DNA of 64,000 nt from CADEED01 sp039930985 (GTDB lineage Bacteria; Pseudomonadota; Gammaproteobacteria; Steroidobacterales; Steroidobacteraceae): the NCBI GenBank assembly GCA_039930985.1, contig JBDTSV010000175.1, positions 29,737 through 93,736 on the forward strand. The letters run 5' to 3'. Positions within the stretch are counted from its first letter, which is position 1. The number at the start of each line of letters is the position of its first letter. The position numbers were made by a program, and so were the translations under genes. This document shows, piece by piece, positions 53,159-60,779 of the stretch. The notes beneath the pieces were generated by a model, which worked only from the letters and a program-made list of their open reading frames with translations, was not told the DNA's origin and searched no databases.

Positions 53159-53599
53159 ATGAAGAAAGGTATTGCCGGTGTTGTGATGTGCCTGCTGACC
53201 GCAGTGCCGGTTCACGCGGTCGAGCTCAAGGACCATCTGCTCGCCAGTGACAAAGCGCTGTGGTCGGCGTGGGACAAGAAAAACGGGCAGCTGTACAAGA
53301 AGGCATTCGCGGCGGATGCCATGTACATCGTCGCAGGGGCCGTGCCGATCCAGGGTCGCGACGTGATCGCCAACGAAGTGACGAACAACATATGCACGCG
53401 CGAAAAGTTCGCAATCGAGAATGTGTCGCTGCGGCAGCTGGCGCCGACGGTCGTCGAGCTTTCGTACGACGCGCTGCAGACCGGCGAATGTGACGGCACG
53501 CCGATGCCGGTGAAGGTGCGCGCCACTTCCATCTACGTGAGGCAAGGCACCCTGTGGCTGGTGGCGCTGTTCCAGGAAACTCCGGTCGAGCTCGAATAG
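53159..53599 (+). CDS. SnoaL/DUF4440-like exported protein
   Basis: 146 aa from ATG 53159, with a signal peptide (GVVMCLLTAVPVHAVE). The rest resembles a NTF2-like alpha+beta barrel: LLASDKALWSAWDKKNG, YKKAFAADAMYIVAG, QGRDVIANEVT, and the final strands RATSIYVRQGTLWLVALFQETP. Family folds bind small ligands or act as enzymes; the substrate cannot be deduced. It is divergent from the LprI gene (58 bases). The following 138 bases (53600-53737) contain only a weak 7-bp inverted repeat. Confidence 0.75.
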   Translation: MKKGIAGVVMCLLTAVPVHAVELKDHLLASDKALWSAWDKKNGQLYKKAFAADAMYIVAGAVPIQGRDVIANEVTNNICTREKFAIENVSLRQLAPTVVELSYDALQTGECDGTPMPVKVRATSIYVRQGTLWLVALFQETPVELE

Positions 53600-53737
53600 T
53601 CGCCGGCTAGTTAGGCACGCGGTGGCTGCCGGCGGGATCGCCGTCACGGTCCGCGCGGATCACACCGATTGTGCCTATCCGGCCCCGGGGCAACTCCGAT
53701 GTGACGACCGACCCCGATAACGGGTAGCCTCGCGTCC

Positions 53738-54841
53738 ATGAGTGGAGCGATTGTCTTCCTGATCATCGGGGTCGTGGCTGCGGTGGCCGGCATCGTCGCC
53801 TGGCTGCGTGTCACGCGTCAGAAGTCCGCGCCGCTCGATCCCCTGGCGGCGACCACGGGTTCGAATCGCACGCTGACGGGCAATCGCCCGGTCGGTATCG
53901 TGGCGTCGCTCAGCTGGGATGAGGCATTGCGCCGATTCGTCGCGTACGCGCTCGACGATGTTCCGCGCGAAGCTTTGAGCAAGCCACCCGATCCCGAGCA
54001 CGCACCCGTCTTCAAGGCGGTGCAGCTCATTCTCGAACGCCTCGAAGCACGGCCTGAATACATTCCGCGGCGACCATCGCTGCTGCCGAAACTGCTGGCC
54101 ACGGTCAATGACAACGAAGCGACCATGGCTGAAATGTCGCGCATCATCGCGCAGGATCCCGCGCTCACCGGCAACCTGATTCGCATCGCGAACAGTCCGA
54201 TTTATCGCGCCGCCGGGCAGCCCGTGGAGAGCATCGATCGCGCGGTAACCATGGTGGGCGTGCAGGGTATCCGCTCGATCATCGCCACGGCTTTGCTGCA
54301 GCCACTGATGTCGGCGGGAAACGGCGCTTTCAGCAAATTCCCGGAAGCTGTCTGGGAACACACGCTGTATGCGGCCATGGCCGGCGAATCGCATGCGACC
54401 CAGTTGGAAAACGCGGAGCCCTTCGTCTCGCAGCTCATCGGACTGCTGTATGGCCTGTCGGCCATCGTGGTGTTCCGAATCGTGCGCGATCAGTTTGCGG
54501 CGCACCCGCACCTGAACCCCGACCCCGGAAGCGTCGCGCGGATGCTGGAGACCTGGGTGGCACCGACCGCGGGCCGAATCGCCGTGAGCTGGGAACTGCC
54601 CCAGCGTGTGCAGTACGCGCTGGAGAGCCAGACGCTCGCCGTGGAGCTGCAAATGGAGAATTCGCTGGGTCGGTCGCTCAAATTCGGCCGAGTCGCCGGA
54701 GCGCTGATCGTGCTGTGCCGCCTTGGCCGCGTCACCGAACCGGAAGCGCGGGCGATTGTCGTTGCCGGCGAAGGGCGCCGTTCGCAGGTCGAGCGGCTCT
54801 GGGACCGTATGGCCGCCAGCTACCTCAAGCCCAAGGGCTAA
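53738..54841 (+). CDS. HDOD-domain protein with N-terminal membrane helix
   Basis: 367 aa. A single N-terminal helix (IVFLIIGVVAAVAGIVAWL) places it at the membrane. The HDOD region begins at about residue 105: IPRRPSLLPKLLATVNDNE, IIAQDPALTGNLIRIANSPIYR, IDRAVTMVGVQGIRSIIATALL, WEHTLYAAMAGE, and the late block SLKFGRVAGALIVL. It is paralogous to the soluble protein at 27229. HDOD proteins are signalling scaffolds; no GGDEF or EAL partner is in view. A structured RNA or leader follows its stop by 35 bases. Confidence 0.88.
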   Translation: MSGAIVFLIIGVVAAVAGIVAWLRVTRQKSAPLDPLAATTGSNRTLTGNRPVGIVASLSWDEALRRFVAYALDDVPREALSKPPDPEHAPVFKAVQLILERLEARPEYIPRRPSLLPKLLATVNDNEATMAEMSRIIAQDPALTGNLIRIANSPIYRAAGQPVESIDRAVTMVGVQGIRSIIATALLQPLMSAGNGAFSKFPEAVWEHTLYAAMAGESHATQLENAEPFVSQLIGLLYGLSAIVVFRIVRDQFAAHPHLNPDPGSVARMLETWVAPTAGRIAVSWELPQRVQYALESQTLAVELQMENSLGRSLKFGRVAGALIVLCRLGRVTEPEARAIVVAGEGRRSQVERLWDRMAASYLKPKG

Positions 54842-54875
54842 ACAAGCTCTCGTTCCCCGCAATAAAAGCGTCTTA

Positions 54876-55015
54876 GAGGTGGGAGAAAATGCCACCTCGT
54901 GACACAGAGTATTCGTGGACACCGGAACCCTACCGGCATCCACAGACCAAGAGCGGCGGAACAAGACCCCCGTTTCCGCGCGACTAGAGCCCCGCTCAGG
55001 CGGGGCTCTTTTTTT
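54876..55015 (+). ncRNA. Candidate structured small RNA or 5' leader ending in a terminator
   Basis: Between the HDOD stop and the GFA gene lie, in order, several hairpins. The first is a 7-bp stem GAGGTGG/CCACCTC (54876-54882 with 54892-54898). The second is a two-step stem, GTGGA..CCGG/CCGG..TCCAC (54915-54925 with 54933-54943), with a symmetric CA/CA internal loop. A weaker CGGAAC/GTTTCCG pairing (from 54956) follows, then a strong terminator. No open frame covers it convincingly. GGA triplets occur in or next to several loops, as in CsrA/RsmA-binding RNAs. It could be a free small RNA or an attenuator of the GFA gene 51 bases downstream. No promoter is clearly seen. Confidence 0.5.
54986..55015 (+). 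terminator. Strong intrinsic terminator
   Basis: AGAGCCCCGC (54986-54995) and GCGGGGCTCT (55000-55009) form a perfect 10-bp stem with a TCAG loop, followed by a run of T to 55015. It ends the HDOD transcript or the candidate RNA, 51 bases before the GFA start. Confidence 0.9.
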
Positions 55016-55065
55016 AAGGCAGGTCACTCGCGGTAAGCTGTACCCCGCCATCGGGGGAGAGGCAT

Positions 55066-55482
55066 TTGAAGAGTCAGGATATTCAGGGCGGCTGCATTTG
55101 CGGCGCCATACGTTACTCGGCGACTGCCAATCCGGCGAACAGCATGGTTTGCCACTGTCAGTCGTGCCGTCGAACAGCCGCCTCGCCAGTGGTGGCCTGG
55201 GTCACCTTCGCCAAGGCGGAGTTTCGTTTCACGCGCGGTACGCCGCTCGAATTCGAATCGTCGCCGAAGGTGAAACGCCGTTTCTGCGGCGGCTGCGGTT
55301 CGCCGCTTACCTACGAACACCTCGATACCAATGATTTCGTCGACGTGACCACCTGCAGCCTCGACGCACCCTGGGCGTTTCCACCGACGCATCATTCCTG
55401 GCTCAGCGACGACATTGGCTGGGTGAAATTCGGCGACGGTCTGCCGGCATTCGAGCGTTCGCGGTTTGGCGACCCATCCTGA
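55066..55482 (+). CDS. GFA-family protein (glutathione-dependent formaldehyde-activating-like)
   Basis: 138 aa starting at TTG 55066, with GGAGAGG 5 bases upstream. The zinc-binding Cys pattern of the family is complete: GGCICGAIRY, VCHCQSCRR, FCGGCGSPLTYE. The fold is the CENP-V/GFA beta sandwich. Despite the name, most bacterial members have no proven formaldehyde role; some act on thiol adducts. It overlaps the GNAT gene by 17 bases, so they are co-transcribed. A terminator-bearing leader lies 51 bases upstream. Confidence 0.9.
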   Translation: MKSQDIQGGCICGAIRYSATANPANSMVCHCQSCRRTAASPVVAWVTFAKAEFRFTRGTPLEFESSPKVKRRFCGGCGSPLTYEHLDTNDFVDVTTCSLDAPWAFPPTHHSWLSDDIGWVKFGDGLPAFERSRFGDPS

Positions 55483-55993
55483 ACTCGACACGCCGCGGCT
55501 TACCCTTCGCCGTCTCGAGTTCGACGACGCACCCTTCGTGGTTGCGCTGCTGAACGAACCGTCGTTTCTCGAGAACATCGGCGATCGCGGCGTGCGATCG
55601 ATTGAAGACGCCCATCGCTACCTGCGTGAAGGGCCGATGGCTATGTACGAAAAATACGGCTTTGGCCTGTGGCACACCGCGCGCAAGTCAGATGGCGCTT
55701 CAGTCGGCATGTGCGGACTGCTACGGCGGGACAGCCTTCCGGACGTCGATGTCGGTTACGCCTTTCTGCCCGCGTACTGGGGGCAGGGATTCGCGCACGA
55801 AGCGGCCGAAGCCGTGATGCGCCTCGGCGCCAGCAAATTCGGCCTGAAACGCCTCATCGCCGTGGTTTCCGCGGGCAACGCCGGATCGATTCGCGTGCTC
55901 GAGAAGTTAGGCATGAGCTTCGAGCGCATGTTTGCCATGAGTCCGGATGAGCCACCGGTGCGGCTGTATGGCCGCAATCTCAGGGGCGCGTGA
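55466..55993 (+). CDS. GNAT-family N-acetyltransferase (RimJ/RimL type)
   Basis: 175 aa starting at TTG 55466, inside the end of the GFA gene. Motifs: DTPRLTLRRLEFDDAPFVV, the conserved SIEDAHRYL, VDVGYAFLPAYWGQGFAHEA (acetyl-CoA loop region) and SIRVLEKLGM. It acetylates an amine substrate that cannot be inferred, commonly the N-terminus of a protein or a small molecule. Its 3' end overlaps the convergent beta-helix-like gene by 14 bases, so both mRNAs share an antisense tail. Confidence 0.9.
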   Translation: MATHPELDTPRLTLRRLEFDDAPFVVALLNEPSFLENIGDRGVRSIEDAHRYLREGPMAMYEKYGFGLWHTARKSDGASVGMCGLLRRDSLPDVDVGYAFLPAYWGQGFAHEAAEAVMRLGASKFGLKRLIAVVSAGNAGSIRVLEKLGMSFERMFAMSPDEPPVRLYGRNLRGA

Positions 55994-56639
55994 CCGAATC
56001 CCCGATGACCTGACCGATCTTCGCGCCGGTATCGACGCGCAGTTCCACCGGACGTTCGAAGCGCAGGTCGCCTTCGACCACGCACGTCGAGCAGATGTGC
56101 ACGCGAATCAGATCGTGTTTGCCCCAGCCCCAGTTCTTGTTGTTGTCTTTCTTGACGTGGATGCCGCCGCGCACGCGCGCGCCGTCAGAGAGATCGATGT
56201 CGCCGTTGCTCGTGATCAGCTGCCCGCCAACCTCCGCGCCGCGCAGTTCGATTTCGCCAGAGACGGTTGAGACATCACCGCCCACGCGCGTGTTCTTGCC
56301 GAGTTCCACTTCGCCATTCACCGTTGAAGCGCTGCGCTCGATGGTGACCCCGTGGCCGATGTTCAGCGCGCCATTCACGGTATTCACGTCGCCGAGTTTG
56401 ACGTCGTCCTCGACCTCAATTTCGCCGTTCACGGTCTTGGCATGCTCGGCCGTGGCGCCGCGGCCGATCGTTACACCGCCGTTGACGGTGCTCAGCGTGC
56501 CGTAGGTTTCACCCGGCGAGGCGGTGATCTCGCCGTTGACGTTGGAGATATTTCGGCCATCGCCGGCCACGGAAACCGGACTACCGGCCCAGACGACAAA
56601 CGCAATGAATGCAACGACAGCGAATGCGGCAAATCTCAT
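55980..56639 (-). CDS. Exported TVNG-repeat (bactofilin/DUF4097-like beta-helix) protein
   Basis: 219 aa from ATG 56639, with AGGGGG upstream and a signal peptide (FAVVAFIAFVVWAGSPVSVAG). The body is a run of short repeats built on TVNGEI/TVSGEI (e.g. STVNGGVTIGRG, KTVNGEIEVEDD, STVNGEVELGKN, STVSGEIELRG), about 18-20 residues each, fitting a right-handed beta helix. The end has HICSTCVVEGDL with a Cys pair. Similar cores occur in bactofilins and DUF4097 proteins, but those are usually not exported. Function is unknown. An intrinsic terminator lies in its 5' leader region (56704-56732). Confidence 0.75.
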   Translation of the reverse strand: MRFAAFAVVAFIAFVVWAGSPVSVAGDGRNISNVNGEITASPGETYGTLSTVNGGVTIGRGATAEHAKTVNGEIEVEDDVKLGDVNTVNGALNIGHGVTIERSASTVNGEVELGKNTRVGGDVSTVSGEIELRGAEVGGQLITSNGDIDLSDGARVRGGIHVKKDNNKNWGWGKHDLIRVHICSTCVVEGDLRFERPVELRVDTGAKIGQVIGDSVTRP

Positions 56640-56703
56640 GTTCGGTCCCCCTGGCCGTGCTTGGCCATGCATGTTTGGACGCGCCATCCGCTCGATGGGT
56701 TGC

Positions 56704-56732
56704 AAAAAAAGAAGCCCCGCCAGGGGCGGGGC
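56704..56732 (-). terminator. Intrinsic terminator 65 bases upstream of the TVNG-repeat gene
   Basis: GCCCCGCC (56714-56721) and GGCGGGGC (56725-56732) form an 8-bp stem with loop AGG. On the minus strand it is followed by TTCTTTTTTT. There is no minus-strand gene upstream of it: 56733-57056 has none, and MltD to the right is on the plus strand. It therefore ends either a small RNA or an attenuated leader of the gene at 56639. Confidence 0.75.
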
Positions 56733-57056
56733 TCATTGGTCGCTTGCTTGCTTGATTGTGGAGGAGTGTTTTCGCTCTTCTTGTTCTTATCCGATGCGGT
56801 CTTTGTCGAGCCGCTTGTGAATAAGAAGAGCAATCGCTGTGCCAGTGAATTCTTACGCCGAGACCCGCTCTGAATCGATCGGCCGGAGCCTCGGCGGGCG
56901 CAAAGTGCGACTTTGGGCAATATGTCACGTCGGCAGCGGCGCGCCTCCTGTCAAAATCTTCGACGCATGGACCGGGATGGTTCGCGACATAACACCCGGG
57001 CTGCCAGCCCCAATGCCTTTCAAAACAACGGATTGCCTATGAGCCAGCGAGTGTAA
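56733..57056. other. Gene-free interval before mltD
   Basis: No supported gene is seen in these 324 bases. They must contain the promoter of mltD (plus strand) and the start of whatever minus-strand transcript ends at the 56704-56732 terminator. Minus-strand bases 56733-56860 are unusually A-rich for this genome (for example AAGAACAAGAAGAG), as expected of untranslated RNA. Confidence 0.5.
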
Positions 57057-59411
57057 ATGAGCCCGACAGTCGTGAAATCGCCTTGCCGCGCCCGCTTTGC
57101 CGCGTTGGGTGTGTTGATCCTGCTTGCACCGCTGCTTGCGCGGGCGGAGACCATTCCGCGTCCCGAGGGAATTCAGTCGGACGTGAATTTCTGGATTCGC
57201 GTCTACACCCAGGTCACCACCAACGAAGGCCTTCTGCACGACGAGCGCAATCTCTCGGTGGTCTACGACACGTTGAAATTCGGCGCTGGCACCTCGCCGC
57301 GTGAACGGCAGCGCCTCGTCGATGATCGTCGCGACCAGCAGATCGCCGCCTTGCGCCGCATCATCGTCGCCTTGCCCACGGTTGAGGCACGTGATGCGTT
57401 GTCCGCCGATGACAAGCGTCTGCTCGCAATGTGGGGGCCGGATCCCAGTGTCATCGTGCTCAAGGAAGCCACTCAGCGAATCCGTTTCCAGCTCGGGCAG
57501 GCCGACAGATTCCGTGAGGGCCTGATCCGCTCGTCGAGTTGGGCAACACACATCGCCGAAACCTTCGCCAACCAGGGGTTGCCCGCTGAACTGGCGGTGC
57601 TGCCGCACGTGGAGTCGTCATTCAACGCGGCCGCCTATTCGAAGGTCGGTGCAGCTGGTCTGTGGCAGTTCATGCGCTCCACCGGGCGGCGATACATGCG
57701 AGTCGATGATGCCGTGGATGAACGTCTCGACCCGTATCGTTCGACGGAGGCCGCCGCGCAGCTGCTGGCCTATAACTACCGTGTGCTCGGCAGCTGGCCG
57801 CTGGCACTGACGGCGTACAACCACGGCGCCGCCGGCATGCGCCGGGCACGTGAGACCGTGGGCAGCGACGATTTCGTGAAGATCAACCGGACCTACACCA
57901 GCCGTACATTCGGCTTCGCGTCGCGAAACTTCTTCCCGTCGTTCCTCGCCGCGCTCACCATCGACGAGAATCCCGAAAAGTATTTCGGACCGCTGCAACG
58001 CCGGCCCGAGCAGAAATTCCGCGAAGTCACCATGCCCGCCTACGTGCGCCTGGCGACGCTCGAGCGCGCGCTGGCGGTGGATCGCGAACAGCTTCGGCTG
58101 CTCAATCCTGCGTGGCGCCCCACGATCTTCAACGGCACGCGCCTGATTCCGCGCGGCTACCGGTTGCGCTTGCCGGTCGACACCGCGGAAAAGTGGTCCT
58201 CGGACTTGCTGGCGGCGAAGCTTCCGGCGAATGAGTTGTACGCGGGACAGGTGACGCCGCGCACGCATCGCGTGCGCAAGGGTGAAACCATGGCCGCAAT
58301 CGCCAACCGCTACGGCATGACCGCCGCGCGGCTCGCGGAAATGAATGGTTTGTCCGCGAGCGCGAGCCTGCGCGCGGGACGCCACTTGCAATTGCCCGAA
58401 CAACTGCCGCGAGCGCTCGGTGCCTCCACCGAAACACCGAGTGTCCCGGCGACCGTCGCGTCGGCTGCGGAGGCTGCGCCGTCGCCCGCAAACGCGACCG
58501 CGTCGAGCGCACCGGTCGGGGAGTTCTATGTCGTCCGCCGCGGCGATTCGCTGGAGGCGATCTCCGCTCGCGTCAGCGTGCCGCAAGCTCAGCTGCTGAA
58601 GATGAATTCACTGCGTAACCCGGACTTCCTCTACGAAGGACAGCGGCTGCGCATCGCGGGTGAAGCCGTCGCCGTGACGCAGGCCGAGGCCGATGTGAAG
58701 GTCGCCGCCATCGACGCGGCGCGTGGCGAAGCGCAGCGCGAAGGCGCGACGGTGGATGTGGTGCGCGAAGAAACCACTCGCCCCATCAGCAGCGGCGAAC
58801 CCACGCGAGGCAGGCCGCGCTCCGCGGCCACAGTCGCCATGGAAGCGGCGAGCACACGTGAAGTCGCTACGGCGGTGGTCCAGGCCGCCGAGGGCGCCCG
58901 CGAACCGGTGTCGGCGAGCCAGGCGGAGGCGTTGAGTCCCGCACTCGGACCGGTCTCGGTATCGCAGGGACTGGCCGACTCCATCGACTACCACGTGCGT
59001 GACGATGGTTCGATCCGCGTCGAGGCTACCGAGACGCTTGGCCAATACGCCGACTGGCTGCGGATTCCGACGCAGAAGCTGCGCAACGCGAACAAGCTGA
59101 AGGCGCGCCAGCCGGTCCTGCTTGGCCAGAAACTCAACCTCGACTATTCACGCGTCTCGCGCGAGGCCTTCGAAGAGCTGCGGCGTGACTACCACTCCAA
59201 GCTGCAGGGTGAATTCTTCGTCCAGCACCGTATCGCCGGCACCGAGGTCTACATCGTGCGGCGAGGGGATTCGCTGTGGACCATGACGCAGAAATTCAGC
59301 AATCTGCCCATCTGGTTGCTGCGCCAGTACAACCCGGATACGGATCTGTCGGATCTGCGGCCCGGAACGCAGGTGGTGATGCCGCGTGTCGAGGTCCTCG
59401 CCGGTAGCTAG
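57057..59411 (+). CDS. mltD: Membrane-bound lytic murein transglycosylase D with LysM repeats
   Basis: 784 aa with a signal peptide (LGVLILLAPLLARA). The SLT domain spans ~160-300. The catalytic Glu 186 lies in VLPHVESSFNA, followed by AAGLWQFMRSTGRRY and LTAYNHGAAGM. Four LysM-type domains follow (about 403-447, 490-534, 645-696 and 731-776), the third degenerate, with an Ala/Glu-rich linker at ~455-485 and ~540-640. E. coli MltD has two LysM domains, so this one is longer (784 versus ~450 aa). It cleaves glycan strands to 1,6-anhydro-muropeptides. It is followed by a short convergent lipoprotein and then a L,D-transpeptidase. Confidence 0.93.
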   Translation: MSPTVVKSPCRARFAALGVLILLAPLLARAETIPRPEGIQSDVNFWIRVYTQVTTNEGLLHDERNLSVVYDTLKFGAGTSPRERQRLVDDRRDQQIAALRRIIVALPTVEARDALSADDKRLLAMWGPDPSVIVLKEATQRIRFQLGQADRFREGLIRSSSWATHIAETFANQGLPAELAVLPHVESSFNAAAYSKVGAAGLWQFMRSTGRRYMRVDDAVDERLDPYRSTEAAAQLLAYNYRVLGSWPLALTAYNHGAAGMRRARETVGSDDFVKINRTYTSRTFGFASRNFFPSFLAALTIDENPEKYFGPLQRRPEQKFREVTMPAYVRLATLERALAVDREQLRLLNPAWRPTIFNGTRLIPRGYRLRLPVDTAEKWSSDLLAAKLPANELYAGQVTPRTHRVRKGETMAAIANRYGMTAARLAEMNGLSASASLRAGRHLQLPEQLPRALGASTETPSVPATVASAAEAAPSPANATASSAPVGEFYVVRRGDSLEAISARVSVPQAQLLKMNSLRNPDFLYEGQRLRIAGEAVAVTQAEADVKVAAIDAARGEAQREGATVDVVREETTRPISSGEPTRGRPRSAATVAMEAASTREVATAVVQAAEGAREPVSASQAEALSPALGPVSVSQGLADSIDYHVRDDGSIRVEATETLGQYADWLRIPTQKLRNANKLKARQPVLLGQKLNLDYSRVSREAFEELRRDYHSKLQGEFFVQHRIAGTEVYIVRRGDSLWTMTQKFSNLPIWLLRQYNPDTDLSDLRPGTQVVMPRVEVLAGS

Positions 59412-59450
59412 AAATGGGGAACGGCCCGTGACGGGGCCTGATCCGCTGTT

Positions 59451-60062
59451 TCAATGCGCGGCGAAGTCCTTGAGGCGCGCGTCTGCCGCAATCTTGGTCA
59501 CGAATAGTGTCTTGACCGTGCCGTCCTTGCCGGTCTCGGACACGCGGATGTTGATATCCGTGGCGTCGCCGAGCTGCGTGACGATTGTATTGTCGATCTT
59601 GAAGTAGTACATCGCGCTCCACGGCGTTGGAATCTTGTACGGCGGCTGGTGTACGCCGGCGAAATCCGCAGCGCGCCCCGGAGCGCCCAGTGTCAGCACC
59701 ACGCCATTCACCTCGACGGCGGGTACCGAATCCGCCAAAGGCTCGAGGGGTAGGGCCAGCCACAGGAACGATTCGCGTTGTCCCATCAGGTTGGTTTCGA
59801 ATGGACCCATGAAGGCGAATTTGCCCGCGGCTTCCTGCAAAAAAGTTTCGCGATAGAGTTCGATGGGACGCCCGAGTCGCGTCACGGTAGCGCCGGTTTC
59901 CGTGTCGAGCTGTTCGACCAGCGGCGCGTCATCGGGAAGGGCGGCACATGCGCCGAGCATCACGGAAGCCACCGTGCACTGCGCGAACCGGACGAGATGT
60001 TTCCAGGTCTGAGTTCGGCGACGGCTTGTCATAATTGGATACGACGGACATTCTTGCTGCAT
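59451..60062 (-). CDS. Hypothetical lipoprotein
   Basis: 203 aa from ATG 60062; ATG 60032 (MTSRRRTQTW) is equally possible and nearer the signal. The lipobox is ASVMLGAC. The body includes VEQLDTETGATVTRLGRPIE, GPFETNLMGQRESFLWLALP, and a C-terminal segment ending VKTLFVTKIAAD. I do not recognise a named family. It is convergent with mltD (39 bases) and divergent from the L,D-transpeptidase gene, with which it shares a promoter region. Confidence 0.7.
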   Translation of the reverse strand: MQQECPSYPIMTSRRRTQTWKHLVRFAQCTVASVMLGACAALPDDAPLVEQLDTETGATVTRLGRPIELYRETFLQEAAGKFAFMGPFETNLMGQRESFLWLALPLEPLADSVPAVEVNGVVLTLGAPGRAADFAGVHQPPYKIPTPWSAMYYFKIDNTIVTQLGDATDINIRVSETGKDGTVKTLFVTKIAADARLKDFAAH

Positions 60063-60114
60063 TGAACACCCCAAAGCTGTGACGCGATCCGTTCTTCCCC
60101 TCGCCACCGGCCAC

Positions 60115-60120
60115 TATAAT
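60115..60120 (+). promoter_or_regulatory. Probable -10 box for the L,D-transpeptidase gene
   Basis: A perfect TATAAT lies 34 bases before ATG 60154 in otherwise GC-rich DNA. At 17-base spacing the upstream hexamer is TTCTTC (60092-60097), a weak -35 match. Transcription from here would give a 5' leader of about 25-28 bases. Confidence 0.5.
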
Positions 60121-60153
60121 CAATGTCGTCATAAGTGCTTGTTTTGTAACCAA

Positions 60154-60705
60154 ATGTCGCTTGCTACAAAAATTATCGCACTGGCTGCGCCTTTGCTTCT
60201 CGGCTTGTTCGCCGGAACGGCCGTGGGTGACGCGCTTCCATATCATGCCCGCGCCATGGCATCGGTGGGCGTTGAATTGCCGGTCGCCGATCGCGTGTTG
60301 GTGCGCAAATCCGAGCGCCGCCTCTACCTCATGCGCGGCGACGATGTGTTGCGTGCGTATCGCGTGGCGCTCGGCCTGAATCCCGGCGGCGCGAAAGAGC
60401 GCGCCGGTGATTTTCGCACTCCCGAGGGCAGCTACCGGCTTACGCGCCGCAACACCCGCAGCGATTTCTTCCTGTCGATCCAGGTTTCCTATCCGAACGA
60501 CCAGGACATGCAGCGCGCACGCCGCAATGGTTGGCAGGCGGGTGGATCCATCATGATCCACGGCCTCCCGAACGACCCCCGCCACGCGCCGGACTACTAC
60601 GCCTCCCAGGATTGGACCGATGGCTGCATTGCGGTCACCAATGCCGACATGGTGGAAATCTGGATGATGACGGCGGACAACGTGCGGATCGACATCCAGC
60701 CCTAG
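60154..60705 (+). CDS. L,D-transpeptidase (YkuD domain)
   Basis: 183 aa from ATG 60154, with an N-terminal hydrophobic signal (ALAAPLLLGLFAGTAVGDA). The YkuD domain shows VLVRKSERRLYLMRGDD, GDFRTPEGSYRL, SIMIHGLPND and the catalytic Cys in DWTDGCIAVTNADM (HxxG...[ST]DGC). It makes 3-3 cross-links in peptidoglycan or attaches outer-membrane proteins to it. With mltD nearby it fits wall remodelling. It is followed after 74 bases by ppnN on the same strand. Confidence 0.92.
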   Translation: MSLATKIIALAAPLLLGLFAGTAVGDALPYHARAMASVGVELPVADRVLVRKSERRLYLMRGDDVLRAYRVALGLNPGGAKERAGDFRTPEGSYRLTRRNTRSDFFLSIQVSYPNDQDMQRARRNGWQAGGSIMIHGLPNDPRHAPDYYASQDWTDGCIAVTNADMVEIWMMTADNVRIDIQP

Positions 60706-60779
60706 TTTCCGAGACGGCCTTTCCCGTCGGGTACACTCGTTCACCACAAACAAGGTGAAGCAGGACCGAAGGGGAGAAC

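Noticed and set aside
56930..56965. Minus-strand TTGACA near 56950 as promoter of the orphan terminator transcript
   Set aside because: The nearest -10-like hexamer (CATATT) is about 24 bases away, too far for a sigma-70 promoter.
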